47,153 nucleotides of DNA. It comes from Nitrospinota bacterium. Lineage in GTDB: Bacteria; Nitrospinota; Nitrospinia; Nitrospinales; VA-1. The notes beneath the pieces were generated by a model, which was not told the DNA's origin, searched no databases, and saw only the letters and a list, made by a program, of their open reading frames with translations. Made by a program: the position numbers and the translations under genes. Each line of letters begins with the position of its first letter. Within the stretch, counting starts at the first letter, position 1. Location of the stretch: contig WAHY01000001.1 of the NCBI GenBank assembly GCA_009873635.1, positions 52,532 through 99,684 of the forward strand. The letters run 5' to 3'. This document shows positions 27,289 through 35,374 of this stretch, one piece after another.

Positions 27289-28089
27289 TTGAATCAGAAA
27301 AAAACTACTTTCAAGAAAACGCGTCCAGATAGTGTGCGCAAGAAGTATAAGAAGCAGGAAGAGTATACCCTCTACGGATGGAATTCCTGCATGAGCGCGT
27401 TCAAGGCAAGACCGGAAAGTCTCTTGCGTGTATTTTTCAGCCGTGCACGATCCTCTGAATTGAAAGAGGTCAAAGCTTATTGTGGAAAAAATAAACTTCC
27501 CTACCGCGTGTTGGATCAGGAGTCTCTCAATAAAGTAGCGTCAGGGGTTCACCATGAAGGTGTGGTCATGGTCGTCAAACCGATCTTGCCTGAATCGGTT
27601 CATCGTTTGATCAGAGGCAAAATGTCTGAACAGGGGCTTGTCGTTGCGTTAGACAATATTGATAACCCACATAATCAGGGAGCGATTTTGCGGACCTGCG
27701 CCTATTTTGGTGTGGAGGGCTTAATCGTTCCCGGAGATAAAAAGGCGATCCCATCTTCTGCCGCGCGAATGGCGGAAGGCGGACTCGAAGAGGTCCCGGT
27801 ATTCAGCTGCACAGACCTGCCATCCGCCTTGAGAGACTGCAGGGAACAGGGATGGTTTGTAGTAGGGGCTGACACGGACGCAAAAGAAACTCTCTTCGAT
27901 GTAAAGATAAAATTTCCCGCTGTAGTGGTGATGGGTAATGAGCAGGAGGGGCTTTCAAACCGGGTCAAACAAAAATGTGACAAGGTGGTTCAGATTCCGG
28001 GAAAGGGAGCCTTGCAATCCCTCAACGTATCCGTAGCGGCGGGAATTATTCTTGCCGAAATCGACCGGCTTCGATCAAATAAAAGTTAG
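27289..28089 (+). CDS. rlmB: TrmH/RlmB-type 2'-O-ribose RNA methyltransferase
   Basis: The 266-residue SPOUT methyltransferase has an N-terminal L30e-like substrate-binding domain (about 25-100) and a knotted catalytic domain. The three SPOUT motifs are visible: DNIDNPHNQGAILRTC (motif 1 with Asn/Arg), VVMGNEQEGLS (motif 2) and IPGKGALQSLNVSVAAGI (motif 3). It should use S-adenosylmethionine to methylate the ribose of rRNA or tRNA. RlmB (23S G2251) is the nearest named relative, but target choice is inferred. The start TTG 27289 is uncertain, and the basic N-terminus offers no ATG. Confidence 0.88.
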   Translation: MNQKKTTFKKTRPDSVRKKYKKQEEYTLYGWNSCMSAFKARPESLLRVFFSRARSSELKEVKAYCGKNKLPYRVLDQESLNKVASGVHHEGVVMVVKPILPESVHRLIRGKMSEQGLVVALDNIDNPHNQGAILRTCAYFGVEGLIVPGDKKAIPSSAARMAEGGLEEVPVFSCTDLPSALRDCREQGWFVVGADTDAKETLFDVKIKFPAVVVMGNEQEGLSNRVKQKCDKVVQIPGKGALQSLNVSVAAGIILAEIDRLRSNKS

Positions 28090-28119
28090 CGGATTCTTTA
28101 TTTTTCTAAACATTACTTC

Positions 28120-28539
28120 ATGACATTCTTCGCCAAACTCCACCCCATGATCGTTCACTTCCCAGTAGGGTTATTGGCAAGTGGAGTGGCTTTTGAAATT
28201 TATGGATCCCTGCGCAACGATGAGGTGGCAAAAACCGCGGGCCGGTTTAACACCCGCTTTGGGTTCTGGTGCCTGTTCCCCGTTTTGCTGGTCGGCTTTC
28301 TTGGCATGCTCAGCCTGGAAAATACCGAAAAGTTCCGTGACTTTTTATCCCGTCATTTGTTGTTCGCCTTCACCACTACAGGTGTCTACATTACAGCCAT
28401 TATTGTTGCCAGATATTTTCATCAAACCTGGGGCAGGGTTTTATATTTATTGATCATTGCCGTTGGGGGGGCTTGTGTTCTCGGCACGGGCTACTTTGGA
28501 GGTGAGCTGGTTCACCGTTTCGGGGTTTCCACACATTAA
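28120..28539 (+). CDS. DUF2231-like membrane protein
   Basis: The 139-residue protein has four probable membrane spans and the opening LHPMIVHFPVGLLASGVAFE with its conserved His residues, typical of DUF2231. The family's function is unknown; the paired His residues suggest heme or metal binding, which is inference. It begins 30 bases after rlmB and converges, with one base between, on a second protein with a similar N-terminal motif. Confidence 0.8.
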   Translation: MTFFAKLHPMIVHFPVGLLASGVAFEIYGSLRNDEVAKTAGRFNTRFGFWCLFPVLLVGFLGMLSLENTEKFRDFLSRHLLFAFTTTGVYITAIIVARYFHQTWGRVLYLLIIAVGGACVLGTGYFGGELVHRFGVSTH

Positions 28540-28540
28540 G

Positions 28541-28921
28541 CTAGAAGACCAGGCTGTAACCGGAAAACAGGCAGGTGCCCATTGCCAGGAGTCCGGCTGA
28601 GTAAAAGCCGATAGCGGTTCTCGAAAAGGTATTGGTGTAGGCGTAGCCCGTGGAGAATCCATATAAAATGGTAAACAAAAACGAATAGCCCTGATGCCCT
28701 TCAACATCTACAACCGCGAGAAGGTTGATATCCACGGAGACCATTCCCGAAAAATCGGCAACAACCGAAGCGAACAGACCCAGGCTCAGGTTGAACGCAC
28801 CCGCGGCTTTTAGTTTGTCATCATTTTTTTTGCGGGCTAAAAAAAGCAGGGCCAACCCTGCAACGAATAAGGCAGGGGGAAAATGAGAAATAAAAGGGTG
28901 AAACGATACAGAACTGATCAT
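28541..28921 (-). CDS. DUF2231-like membrane protein, convergent paralogue
   Basis: The 127-residue protein has four probable spans and begins with HPFISHFPPALFVAGLALLF, which mirrors the HPMIVHFPVGLL block of its neighbour. The two are divergent paralogues by that motif and span pattern. I choose ATG 28921, because the frame upstream to TTG 28972 shows no conserved character. Its stop codon and that of the neighbouring gene face each other across one base. Confidence 0.68.
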   Translation of the reverse strand: MISSVSFHPFISHFPPALFVAGLALLFLARKKNDDKLKAAGAFNLSLGLFASVVADFSGMVSVDINLLAVVDVEGHQGYSFLFTILYGFSTGYAYTNTFSRTAIGFYSAGLLAMGTCLFSGYSLVF

Positions 28922-29009
28922 TGGAGTTCTTGATTTGGCTGATAGCGGGGAAGACTCTCCAAGCAGAGCCAAAAGGATTTGTTTGTGCTATCGTTCGTTG
29001 GCTCGACGC

Positions 29010-29306
29010 CTAGGTTTCTTTTTTTCTCAGGTCGCCTGCGATATCGAGGTCGGCTTCTGTCAGGTTGACATCCACATCAACTTTTGTAGCGGCACTGATA
29101 TCCTGTTCCAAAGAATCCATGTTGACGGTTTGCTTGAGACCTTCCGCCTCATCCATGACCTCTTGTTTCAGGCCGCTGAATGTCCTCTGAAACTCACCCC
29201 AGCCTTTACCAATGGCTTTTGCGAGTTTGGGAAGATTTTGCGGACCAATCACCACAACGGCGATGCCCAATATTATCATCAGTTCAAAAAATCCGATATC
29301 AAACAT
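29010..29306 (-). CDS. tatB: Twin-arginine translocase subunit TatB (TatA/B family)
   Basis: The 98-residue protein starts MFDIGFFELMIILGIAVVVI, followed by the hinge GPQNLPKLAKAIGK and an amphipathic helix, the TatA/TatB layout. The Glu at position 8 and the GP hinge are the TatB-like signature. TatB with TatC recognises signal peptides of folded proteins carrying twin arginines. tatA and tatC are not in the window. GGGAG precedes the ATG at 29306; the frame's upstream extension lacks this. Confidence 0.85.
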   Translation of the reverse strand: MFDIGFFELMIILGIAVVVIGPQNLPKLAKAIGKGWGEFQRTFSGLKQEVMDEAEGLKQTVNMDSLEQDISAATKVDVDVNLTEADLDIAGDLRKKET

Positions 29307-29431
29307 TCTTGTGCTCCCTAATCTTGTCCTGAGAAAAACCATTCTAACAGATTACAGGCATAAATGCATCGTGTTTTAGTTCACCACGAACCTTGAATAA
29401 TAGGTGGTTTGGGGTAGTATAGGGTGAGTTT

Positions 29432-30355
29432 ATGAGAATTATTCGAGGCACAAAAAATATAACCGGTCCGATTCCCTATCCTGTAATAGCGATAGGCAAT
29501 TTTGATGGAGTGCATGTGGGTCATCAGGCCCTGTTCCGCAAAACGGCGGAGCTCGCCACGGAGAATGAGGGCACCTCCATCGCGTTCACCTTCGAACCGC
29601 ACCCCTTGAAAATCATTGCGCCGGAAAAAGTCCCTCCCCTATTGACCCACTTCAAGAAAAAGATGGAGTTGATAGAATCGTTTGGAATCAACCTGGTCAT
29701 TTGCGCCGACTTCACCCGAAAATTTGCCGACCAGCAACCGCGGGATTTTTCAAAAAATATCCTTTTCGAAAAAATAGGGGTGAAGGAGGTGGTGGTCGGA
29801 TTCGACTACGCGTTCGGACGTGGCAGGGAGGGAACCATTCCCTACCTTAAAAAGATGGGCGAAGAGTTTGGGTTCAAGGTGCATGTGGTCGATCCTTTCC
29901 AGGTCAACGGTCAAACGGTGAGCAGTTCTCATGTGCGGGAACTGATCGAATCGGGAGAGGTGGAGGCGGCCAGTCAATTCCTGGGCCGCGACTATTCCAT
30001 AACAGGCCCGGTTGTTTCCGGTTATAAAACCGGCCAGGCCATTGGGTTCCCGACCGCCAATATAGACACTTCCAAGGTGCAGATACCGGGCACAGGGGTG
30101 TATGCGGTTCGCGTGGTTCATGAAGATAACGCTCATGATGCGGTCGCGAATATCGGGTTCAACCCCACCTTCAACCGCGACCGGTTGAGCGTGGAAGTGC
30201 ATATCTTTGACTTCAACCAGGTGATCTACAACCATGAAATTGAAGTCCAGTTCGTGGCACGTATTCGCAGCGAAAAAACTTTCAAGTCTGCCGACGATCT
30301 GGTCGTTCAGATTAAACAGGACATTGATAAAGCCAGGGAAATACTGAAACATTGA
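29432..30355 (+). CDS. ribF: Bifunctional riboflavin kinase / FAD synthetase
   Basis: The 307-residue enzyme makes FMN and then FAD. The N-terminal adenylyltransferase domain has AIGNFDGVHVGHQALF (HxGH-like nucleotide motif) and a GYDYAFGRGR-like block (here VGFDYAFGRGREG). The C-terminal riboflavin kinase domain has GQAIGFPTANI and AVANIGFNPTF. Length is normal. FAD would serve flavoenzymes such as dusB and mnmG in this window. The stop overlaps the next gene's TTG start by 4 bases (TTGA). Confidence 0.95.
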   Translation: MRIIRGTKNITGPIPYPVIAIGNFDGVHVGHQALFRKTAELATENEGTSIAFTFEPHPLKIIAPEKVPPLLTHFKKKMELIESFGINLVICADFTRKFADQQPRDFSKNILFEKIGVKEVVVGFDYAFGRGREGTIPYLKKMGEEFGFKVHVVDPFQVNGQTVSSSHVRELIESGEVEAASQFLGRDYSITGPVVSGYKTGQAIGFPTANIDTSKVQIPGTGVYAVRVVHEDNAHDAVANIGFNPTFNRDRLSVEVHIFDFNQVIYNHEIEVQFVARIRSEKTFKSADDLVVQIKQDIDKAREILKH

Positions 30356-31419
30356 AAAAAACCCGACAACTATTAATCGGACTCGCCATAGCCGCCGTCG
30401 CGCTCTATTACACCCTGCGCAATGTATCAGTGGACGCACTGCTTGACTCTTTCAAAGATATTGACTTCATCTATATCCTGCCCGCATTGGGGTTCACCAT
30501 GATCAGTTATGTGACCCGTGCCTACCGCTGGCAGGTTCTGCTTCAACCGTTCAAACAAATTTCAGTTAAAGAAATTTATGCACCGCTTATGATCGGGTTT
30601 ATGGGAAACATATTACCCGCGCGGGCGGGGGAGTTCCTCCGCGCCTATTTAGTCGGAAAAAAGCACGGAATCACTTTCGCGGGATCGTTTTCGACCATCA
30701 TTGTCGAGCGATTGTTCGACCTGGTCATCCTGCTGATATTGTTCGTGTGGGTCTTTGTGTTCCATACAGATTTGTTTGACCCGCAACTCACCTTTTCCGG
30801 GTTGTCCGTTCAAACCATGGTGTCAGGATTCGGAAAGTTCAGCGCGATCGTCGTTATGGGTTTGCTCTGTTTCATGTTTTTACTGGCTTATAAAGAAAAA
30901 CTGGTTAAAGGCTGGGTCGGCTGGCTGGTGAAACCCATCCCGGAAAAATGGCGGGAGAAAATTCTGTTCATGCTCGAAGAGTTTGCGTTAGGGTGCAAAA
31001 TCATCAAAGACTCCGGAGCGCTGGCGAAGATCGTTTTTTTCTCAGTGCTAACCTGGGTCGCATTAGTATCGGCCTATTATCCATTATATTTTGCTTATGA
31101 TCTGCAGGATAAAAGTTTGGAGTCCCTGTTGCTGTTAGCCGTCATGATTTGCGTACTCATAACGATTCTGCCCACACCGGGTTTTCTGGGCTCGTTCAAC
31201 GCCGGGGTTTTGATAGCCCTTCACGATATCCGGGGAGAAGCCGAAATAGCCGCCGTCAGTTTTGGCATGGTGGCCTGGGCGGTGGGATTCATCGTGCTGA
31301 TAGGTGGCGGGCTGTTCTTCATTTTTAAAGATCATATGTCGGTGCAGTCGCTGATCAAAGCTGAGGAGGAAGCCGAAGCCGAGCTGGAACACACCGAGAT
31401 CGAAGGCCACAAATTATAA
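30352..31419 (+). CDS. YbhN/AglD-type flippase-like membrane protein
   Basis: The 355-residue protein has about eight spans and belongs to the lysylphosphatidylglycerol synthase TM-region / UPF0104 family. Conserved blocks are TRAYRWQVLLQP, the segment IGFMGNILPARAGEFLRAY (about 80-98), the IVERLFDLVIL segment, and LPTPGFLGSFNAG near the end. Relatives act on lipid-linked substrates or flip lipids; the particular role is unknown. It starts at TTG 30352, overlapping ribF by 4 bases, so the two are coupled. Confidence 0.85.
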   Translation: MKKTRQLLIGLAIAAVALYYTLRNVSVDALLDSFKDIDFIYILPALGFTMISYVTRAYRWQVLLQPFKQISVKEIYAPLMIGFMGNILPARAGEFLRAYLVGKKHGITFAGSFSTIIVERLFDLVILLILFVWVFVFHTDLFDPQLTFSGLSVQTMVSGFGKFSAIVVMGLLCFMFLLAYKEKLVKGWVGWLVKPIPEKWREKILFMLEEFALGCKIIKDSGALAKIVFFSVLTWVALVSAYYPLYFAYDLQDKSLESLLLLAVMICVLITILPTPGFLGSFNAGVLIALHDIRGEAEIAAVSFGMVAWAVGFIVLIGGGLFFIFKDHMSVQSLIKAEEEAEAELEHTEIEGHKL

Positions 31420-31471
31420 GAGGCATGAATCGGGCGGGATTAATAGACGTTTTAATTCCGGTGGAATTTGC

Positions 31472-31477
31472 TATAAT
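31472..31477 (+). promoter_or_regulatory. -10 box for tRNA-Leu
   Basis: A perfect TATAAT lies 27 bases before the tRNA-Leu start. The -35 region (around 31449) is T-rich and weak, so only the -10 box is claimed. Confidence 0.5.
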
Positions 31478-31503
31478 GCGGTTTCAAATTTATCCAGATG
31501 TAT

Positions 31504-31590
31504 GCCGAAGTGGCGGAATTGGTAGACGCGCATGATTCAGGTTCATGTGTCCGCAAGGACGTGGAAGTTCGAGTCTTCTCTTCGGCACCA
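31504..31590 (+). tRNA. tRNA-Leu (anticodon CAG)
   Basis: The acceptor GCCGAAG pairs with CTTCGGC. The long variable arm of class II tRNAs is present (TGTCCGCAAGGACGT). The anticodon stem CATGA/TCATG has loop TTCAGGT with anticodon CAG, reading CUG. The T-loop TTCGAGT and an encoded CCA (31588-31590) complete it. Confidence 0.97.
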
Positions 31591-31615
31591 ACTCCCTATC
31601 AGGGAGTATAGTCCT
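31591..31615 (+). terminator. Hairpin terminator right after tRNA-Leu
   Basis: ACTCCC (31591-31596) pairs with GGGAGT (31602-31607) around TATCA, starting directly after the CCA end. A short T-rich stretch (CCTTTTATT) follows. Confidence 0.55.
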
Positions 31616-31721
31616 TTTATTCAGAGCACTTTACAAAATTAATGCTGCAATTACTGAAGATTGGCAGGGCGAGATCAAATTAGATGAGGCGAAGATAAAA
31701 GATACAACTATTGGAAAATTG

Positions 31722-32066
31722 ATGAGCTCACCTCCACATTATATCGATTCTGATAGCATGATTGAACAAGTTATCAATAAAATGAACTCTTCAAGAGTTG
31801 GTTCCCTGCTCGTAAAAAAAGATGAAGTTTATGTTGGAATTATTACAAAAAATGACTTGATTCGAAAAGCCATTGCCCAGAAGCTCCCACGGGACTCCAC
31901 CAAAGTTTCAGTTTTGATGACCACCTCTATATTATCTTTGGCAAGTGATACATCTTCTTTAGCAGCTTATGACTTTATGAAGAACAGACGCGTCAGGCAT
32001 CTTGCTATTACTGAAAATGGTTCAATTGTGAGGGTTTTGTCTGTCAAAGACTTAATTCAAAGATGA
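31722..32066 (+). CDS. CBS-domain protein, 5' end uncertain
   Basis: The frame encodes a pair of CBS domains: MSSPPHYIDSDSMIEQVI and VGSLLVKKDEVYVGIITKND, then a second motif ending in RHLAITENGSIVRVLSVKDL. CBS pairs bind adenine nucleotides and regulate partner proteins. In a typical protein the domain would start several residues before LMSSPP, and the open frame continues upstream through coding-looking sequence (KLDEAKIKDTTIGK) and the tRNA-Leu terminator into the tRNA itself. The first normal starts are TTG 31719 and ATG 31722, with GGA 9 bases upstream. The gene may have lost its start when joined to the tRNA, or it may use a rare start. Confidence 0.62.
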   Translation: MSSPPHYIDSDSMIEQVINKMNSSRVGSLLVKKDEVYVGIITKNDLIRKAIAQKLPRDSTKVSVLMTTSILSLASDTSSLAAYDFMKNRRVRHLAITENGSIVRVLSVKDLIQR

Positions 32067-32093
32067 TTCCATCATTTAATAATTTGTTCACTT

Positions 32094-32945
32094 TCAGCTG
32101 GCAGGTTGTTGGCTGAGGATTAAAAAATCGTCGATGTATTTTTGTAATTCATCGGCGGCGTGCTGCCGCTGACGAGGCAGGGTGATGGCATCGACCTTTA
32201 AAATAATTTCTTTCCATTCCTGTTTCTTACGTTCAAGCTGTTTTTTAAAGGCTTCAGTCCAATGGGTTTCGGGTTGATGCATCCAGACATGCAGTTTTTC
32301 TTTTAAGTTATTTTTGGATCTTAAGAGTTGGGCCAGCTCGGCTTGAAATTTATTTCGGTTTTCAAGTTTGATTGCGGTCCACTCAAGGTCTGCCTTGACC
32401 CAACCGGCGATCTGTTCTTTCTGGTCCGGTTCCAGGTCTCCCATCCATTTCTCTAAAAGTCCATAAAACCATTTCAGGGTGGAGGCTTTAGCCTCATCGG
32501 CAGTCATTTTGGCCTGCTTGACCAACCAATCTTCTTTTTCTATAAACTCCTGTTCCATTTGCCGCACTTGCCTCTCTTCAACAGTAGACAGGAAAGCGAC
32601 CAGATCCGGCTCAGCGTGATCCATTATTTTGTTCCAGAATAGTTTATGCTCGATGCGAATCCAATCGATATCCTCCCCTTTCAGTCCACGTTGATATCTG
32701 GATTTCAGTTGCGTAAGGTGTTCAGCCATTCCTGCCAACTCTGATTTTCGGTGCCAGTCCAGCAACCGGGCGATTCCCTTTTCCAGTTCTGAACGTTGCG
32801 GTTCGTTCAGATCGAAATAGGTGTCGAACCATTTGAGAAGAAACCAATCTGAATAGTTGTATAAAATTCGGGTCTTGCTGCAAGAGATTAAGATCGACAG
32901 CGAGAATATCAGAGCAATGATTTTTACGAGGATACCGGGTCTCAT
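32094..32945 (-). CDS. DUF6279-like lipoprotein
   Basis: The 283-residue protein has a lipoprotein signal ending SILISC (Cys about residue 22), then RILYNYSDWFLLKWFDTYFD, the opening block of DUF6279. The rest is helical and charged, with DLNEPQRSEL and many Lys/Glu. Function is unknown; a lipid-anchored envelope role is inferred. It converges with the CBS gene, 27 bases apart. Confidence 0.75.
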   Translation of the reverse strand: MRPGILVKIIALIFSLSILISCSKTRILYNYSDWFLLKWFDTYFDLNEPQRSELEKGIARLLDWHRKSELAGMAEHLTQLKSRYQRGLKGEDIDWIRIEHKLFWNKIMDHAEPDLVAFLSTVEERQVRQMEQEFIEKEDWLVKQAKMTADEAKASTLKWFYGLLEKWMGDLEPDQKEQIAGWVKADLEWTAIKLENRNKFQAELAQLLRSKNNLKEKLHVWMHQPETHWTEAFKKQLERKKQEWKEIILKVDAITLPRQRQHAADELQKYIDDFLILSQQPAS

Positions 32946-33054
32946 GCCTTAAACCATTGAGGAAAGTGGGTGTGTTTTCTATTTTACAAAGGGCAGGATG
33001 GTTTTGGAAGAGGATATCGCACATGACCTTGGAATATCAACAAAGCTTTTGATA

Positions 33055-33129
33055 CTACCCTCCAATAAAAATGGCGATGATAACCAGGACAAAATCCGAA
33101 ATGTCTCGAACAAATGATGCCAAGTCCAT
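33055..33129 (-). CDS. Candidate 24-residue membrane peptide
   Basis: A short frame reads MDLASFVRDISDFVLVIIAI followed by FIGG, then TAG. It has a polar N-terminus and a single hydrophobic helix of about 12 residues. GAGGGA lies 5 bases before the ATG, an unusually good ribosome binding site for a chance ORF. It lies in the 238-base gap between the cNMP-binding gene and the DUF6279 gene, on the same strand. It could be a small regulatory or stress membrane protein. No known family is claimed. Confidence 0.42.
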   Translation of the reverse strand: MDLASFVRDISDFVLVIIAIFIGG

Positions 33130-33183
33130 GCAGATCCCTCATGCCTGAAAGTCAATTATGTGATCGCAGGGTTGCAGGTGTTT

Positions 33184-33528
33184 CTATTTAGCCTGAGGCA
33201 AACTATCACTCAGGCGTTTAGCCATGACCCTTAAAATCGGCCTTAAGAATTTGGGTTTCTTGTTTAATAGATCATTGAATTCATCATGTGAAAATATTAG
33301 AAGTTCGCCGTGTGATAATGCTTTTACAGTTGCTGTTCGCGACTCACCAGTAATCAGACCCATTTCACCGAAAAATTCATTTGGCCTCAATGTGCCGATC
33401 AATCTTTTATTTCCTAAAGAGTCTAATTTTGATATTTCAAAATGCCCATCCAGTATTATGTAAAATGCATCGCTGATGCTTCCTTCTGCGAAAACCACAT
33501 CCCCCTTCTTCACTCTTATGGACCTCAT
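33184..33528 (-). CDS. Stand-alone cyclic-nucleotide-binding-like domain protein
   Basis: The 114-residue protein is a single CRP-like beta-roll: GDVVFAEGSISDAFYIILDG (about 9-28) and the phosphate-binding cassette region FFGEMGLITGESRTATV (about 53-69), followed by the C-helix LRPILRVMAKRL. The arginine and glutamate of the cassette are present, so it could bind a cyclic nucleotide. There is no DNA-binding domain, so it is not itself a transcription factor. GGAGG upstream supports the ATG at 33528. Next to it lies a LuxR-type fragment. Confidence 0.83.
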   Translation of the reverse strand: MRSIRVKKGDVVFAEGSISDAFYIILDGHFEISKLDSLGNKRLIGTLRPNEFFGEMGLITGESRTATVKALSHGELLIFSHDEFNDLLNKKPKFLRPILRVMAKRLSDSLPQAK

Positions 33529-33606
33529 AACCTCTAAACCTCCAGTAAATAGATTTTTGTGAATAGTTTATCGTCACAATTAATAAAATGAATAGAGTCG
33601 ATAGAA

Positions 33607-33978
33607 CTAAATAAGGGTAATAAAATGGATGAAATTTCTAATGGAAGGGGGGTGGTCATGAACAAGATTTTTCTTTATTGCATAAAACGTCATTCCAGCA
33701 TTGTTTCTCCAATTCATTTTCTTGAGAATATTGTTCCTGTGAGTATTTACAGTGCGGCGACTTAAATTCAGCAGTTCAGCTGCATCGTACGTAATACCCA
33801 ACTCAAGAAGCTTTACAGCTTCAATCCAATCGCTTGAAAAACCGAATTTTAAATATGAATGCCCTGCTTCAACTATGTAAGAGAGAAAAGGAAGCCCCTC
33901 AATTTGGCCAGGGTGTGTGCGGAAATGGCTTGAACTTCGATTTTCCTCCAAGAATGAGGAGCCATATTCCCTCCACAC
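33607..33978 (-). CDS. LuxR-type helix-turn-helix protein, possibly truncated
   Basis: The 123-residue frame ends with a LuxR/GerE-type DNA-binding domain (about 55-95): LLELGITYDAAELLNLSRRT with VNTHRNNILKKMN following. The N-terminal 50 residues show no receiver or sensor domain. The only ordinary start is GTG 33978, with no ribosome binding site, while the frame stays open about 50 bases further upstream. It may be the remainder of a longer sensor-LuxR regulator, or a small stand-alone regulator. Confidence 0.55.
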   Translation of the reverse strand: MWREYGSSFLEENRSSSHFRTHPGQIEGLPFLSYIVEAGHSYLKFGFSSDWIEAVKLLELGITYDAAELLNLSRRTVNTHRNNILKKMNWRNNAGMTFYAIKKNLVHDHPPSIRNFIHFITLI

Positions 33979-34158
33979 ACTCTGGTTATGATTTTTCCTA
34001 CTTTTCGTAGAAACACCCCTGCTTTAATTATAGAATAGTGTTGCATTCATCAATTGAGCTTGTAGCCGGGTTTGGACAATTGCGATTTGTAACAACCGGC
34101 ACGATAAAAAATATTTTTCAGGATGATAATTAATTAACCATCGCTAATAAATGGAGAA

Positions 34159-35094
34159 ATGATGCGTTCTATAAAAGTTGAAGGACTCGATATCCCGTGG
34201 ACGGCCCTCACTCTGGGCTGCATGCAGATTGCCGCCAGCAAAGAGTGGGGCGACGTGTGTTCGGAACAAGATGCCGACCGGGTGGTGAAGACCGCTCTGG
34301 AATGCGGAATCCTGGCGTTTGATACCGCCGAGGCTTATGGCGACGGGGAATCTGAACGTCGTCTCGGTAGAGCCTTGGATTCACGAAAAAATGATGTCCT
34401 CATAATTTCAAAAATTACCCCCGATGCTGAAATGACACTTGAGTCCTGGCAGTCGCGTCTTGAAGGTACATTGAAAAATCTTGGTCGGGATTATGTCGAT
34501 GCATATCTGGTTCACTGGCCGGGAATGTATTTAGACTCCTTTGCGAATACCCGGAAGATGTGTGACATCATGGCTGCGCTCAAAGAGAGCGGCAAGGCTC
34601 GTACTGTAGGCATTTCAAATTTCAAGGCGAAAGACATTGACCTGATGTCAGATAACGCCTCGTTGTTCACCGTCAATCAAGTTCCTTATAACCTGCTTGA
34701 ACGCAAGTATGAAGGAGAGCATTTAAGAAAATGTGAGAATGCCGGTATTGGTTTCATGGCGTGTTCGCCCAGTGCCCGTGGTCTCTTGGCTGGTAGATTG
34801 GATGAAGAGGCATTACAGACACCCATCCGCAAGGAATATCACCTGTACAGACAGTATTCTTTAGATAATTCGCAAAGTCTGCGCCAAACGGTTCAGGAAA
34901 TTGCTAAAGAGATAAAGACAGCCCCCATTAACGTGGCACTCGCCTGGGTGATACAGCAAATGAACATCACCACCACTGTGGTAGGCGCACGTAAAGTGGA
35001 TCAGGTGAAGGAGTTTTGTGCTGCAGGAGATATTGTGCTTACTTCGGATCAGCTGGACCGCCTTAATGAGGAGAGCGATCTATTTCATGGATGA
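34159..35094 (+). CDS. Aldo/keto reductase
   Basis: The 311-residue TIM-barrel oxidoreductase should reduce aldehydes or ketones with NADPH. The catalytic tetrad can be placed: Asp in FDTAEAYGDGESER (with Tyr), Lys in IISKI and His in DAYLVHWPG. The NADP-binding end is present as TTTVVGARKVDQV. Substrate unknown. Two ATGs lie in tandem (34159 and 34162), and GGAG is better spaced to the second; the difference is one residue. Confidence 0.88.
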   Translation: MMRSIKVEGLDIPWTALTLGCMQIAASKEWGDVCSEQDADRVVKTALECGILAFDTAEAYGDGESERRLGRALDSRKNDVLIISKITPDAEMTLESWQSRLEGTLKNLGRDYVDAYLVHWPGMYLDSFANTRKMCDIMAALKESGKARTVGISNFKAKDIDLMSDNASLFTVNQVPYNLLERKYEGEHLRKCENAGIGFMACSPSARGLLAGRLDEEALQTPIRKEYHLYRQYSLDNSQSLRQTVQEIAKEIKTAPINVALAWVIQQMNITTTVVGARKVDQVKEFCAAGDIVLTSDQLDRLNEESDLFHG

Positions 35095-35133
35095 AGAAAT
35101 GCAGGTATAGGATGATAACAGGAAATATCCGCT

Positions 35134-35340
35134 TTAATGGTTGGTTGCTGGAGAACTATGAAACCTGAAAGCATTATTTCTCTTGGCAGATCTAAAACCT
35201 TCTCGTAGTCGTTTTTTTCCGTACATCTCTACAGCAGTTTTTAAGTTTTCTACCATTAATTGCTTTTCAAAATCATTTGTATATTGTTTAGGTTTCCTAT
35301 CCCTTTGAGTAAGAGTTGTTTGATCCATAGAGGTGGTCAT
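35134..35340 (-). CDS. Small basic protein, unknown function
   Basis: The protein has 68 residues, starting MTTSMDQTTLTQRDRK and ending in a Lys/Arg-rich stretch with KKRLREGFRSAKRNN. A middle helix has NDFEKQLMVENLKTAVEMYG. I recognise no family. The start ATG 35340 has AAGGA 8 bases upstream; the frame runs on upstream to 35388 without a ribosome binding site. The basic tail suggests nucleic-acid or membrane-surface contact. Confidence 0.5.
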   Translation of the reverse strand: MTTSMDQTTLTQRDRKPKQYTNDFEKQLMVENLKTAVEMYGKKRLREGFRSAKRNNAFRFHSSPATNH

Positions 35341-35374
35341 ATTAGTATTCCTTAATAGATAAAAATATATAAAT

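Noticed and set aside
27066-27292. Two small frames (60 and 67 residues) in the dusB-rlmB gap
   Set aside because: They are made of repeat sequence, have no supported ribosome binding site and no protein-like composition.
29750-30439. 229-residue frame antisense to ribF
   Set aside because: It mirrors the GC-rich ribF coding strand; ribF has complete motifs, so this is a shadow.
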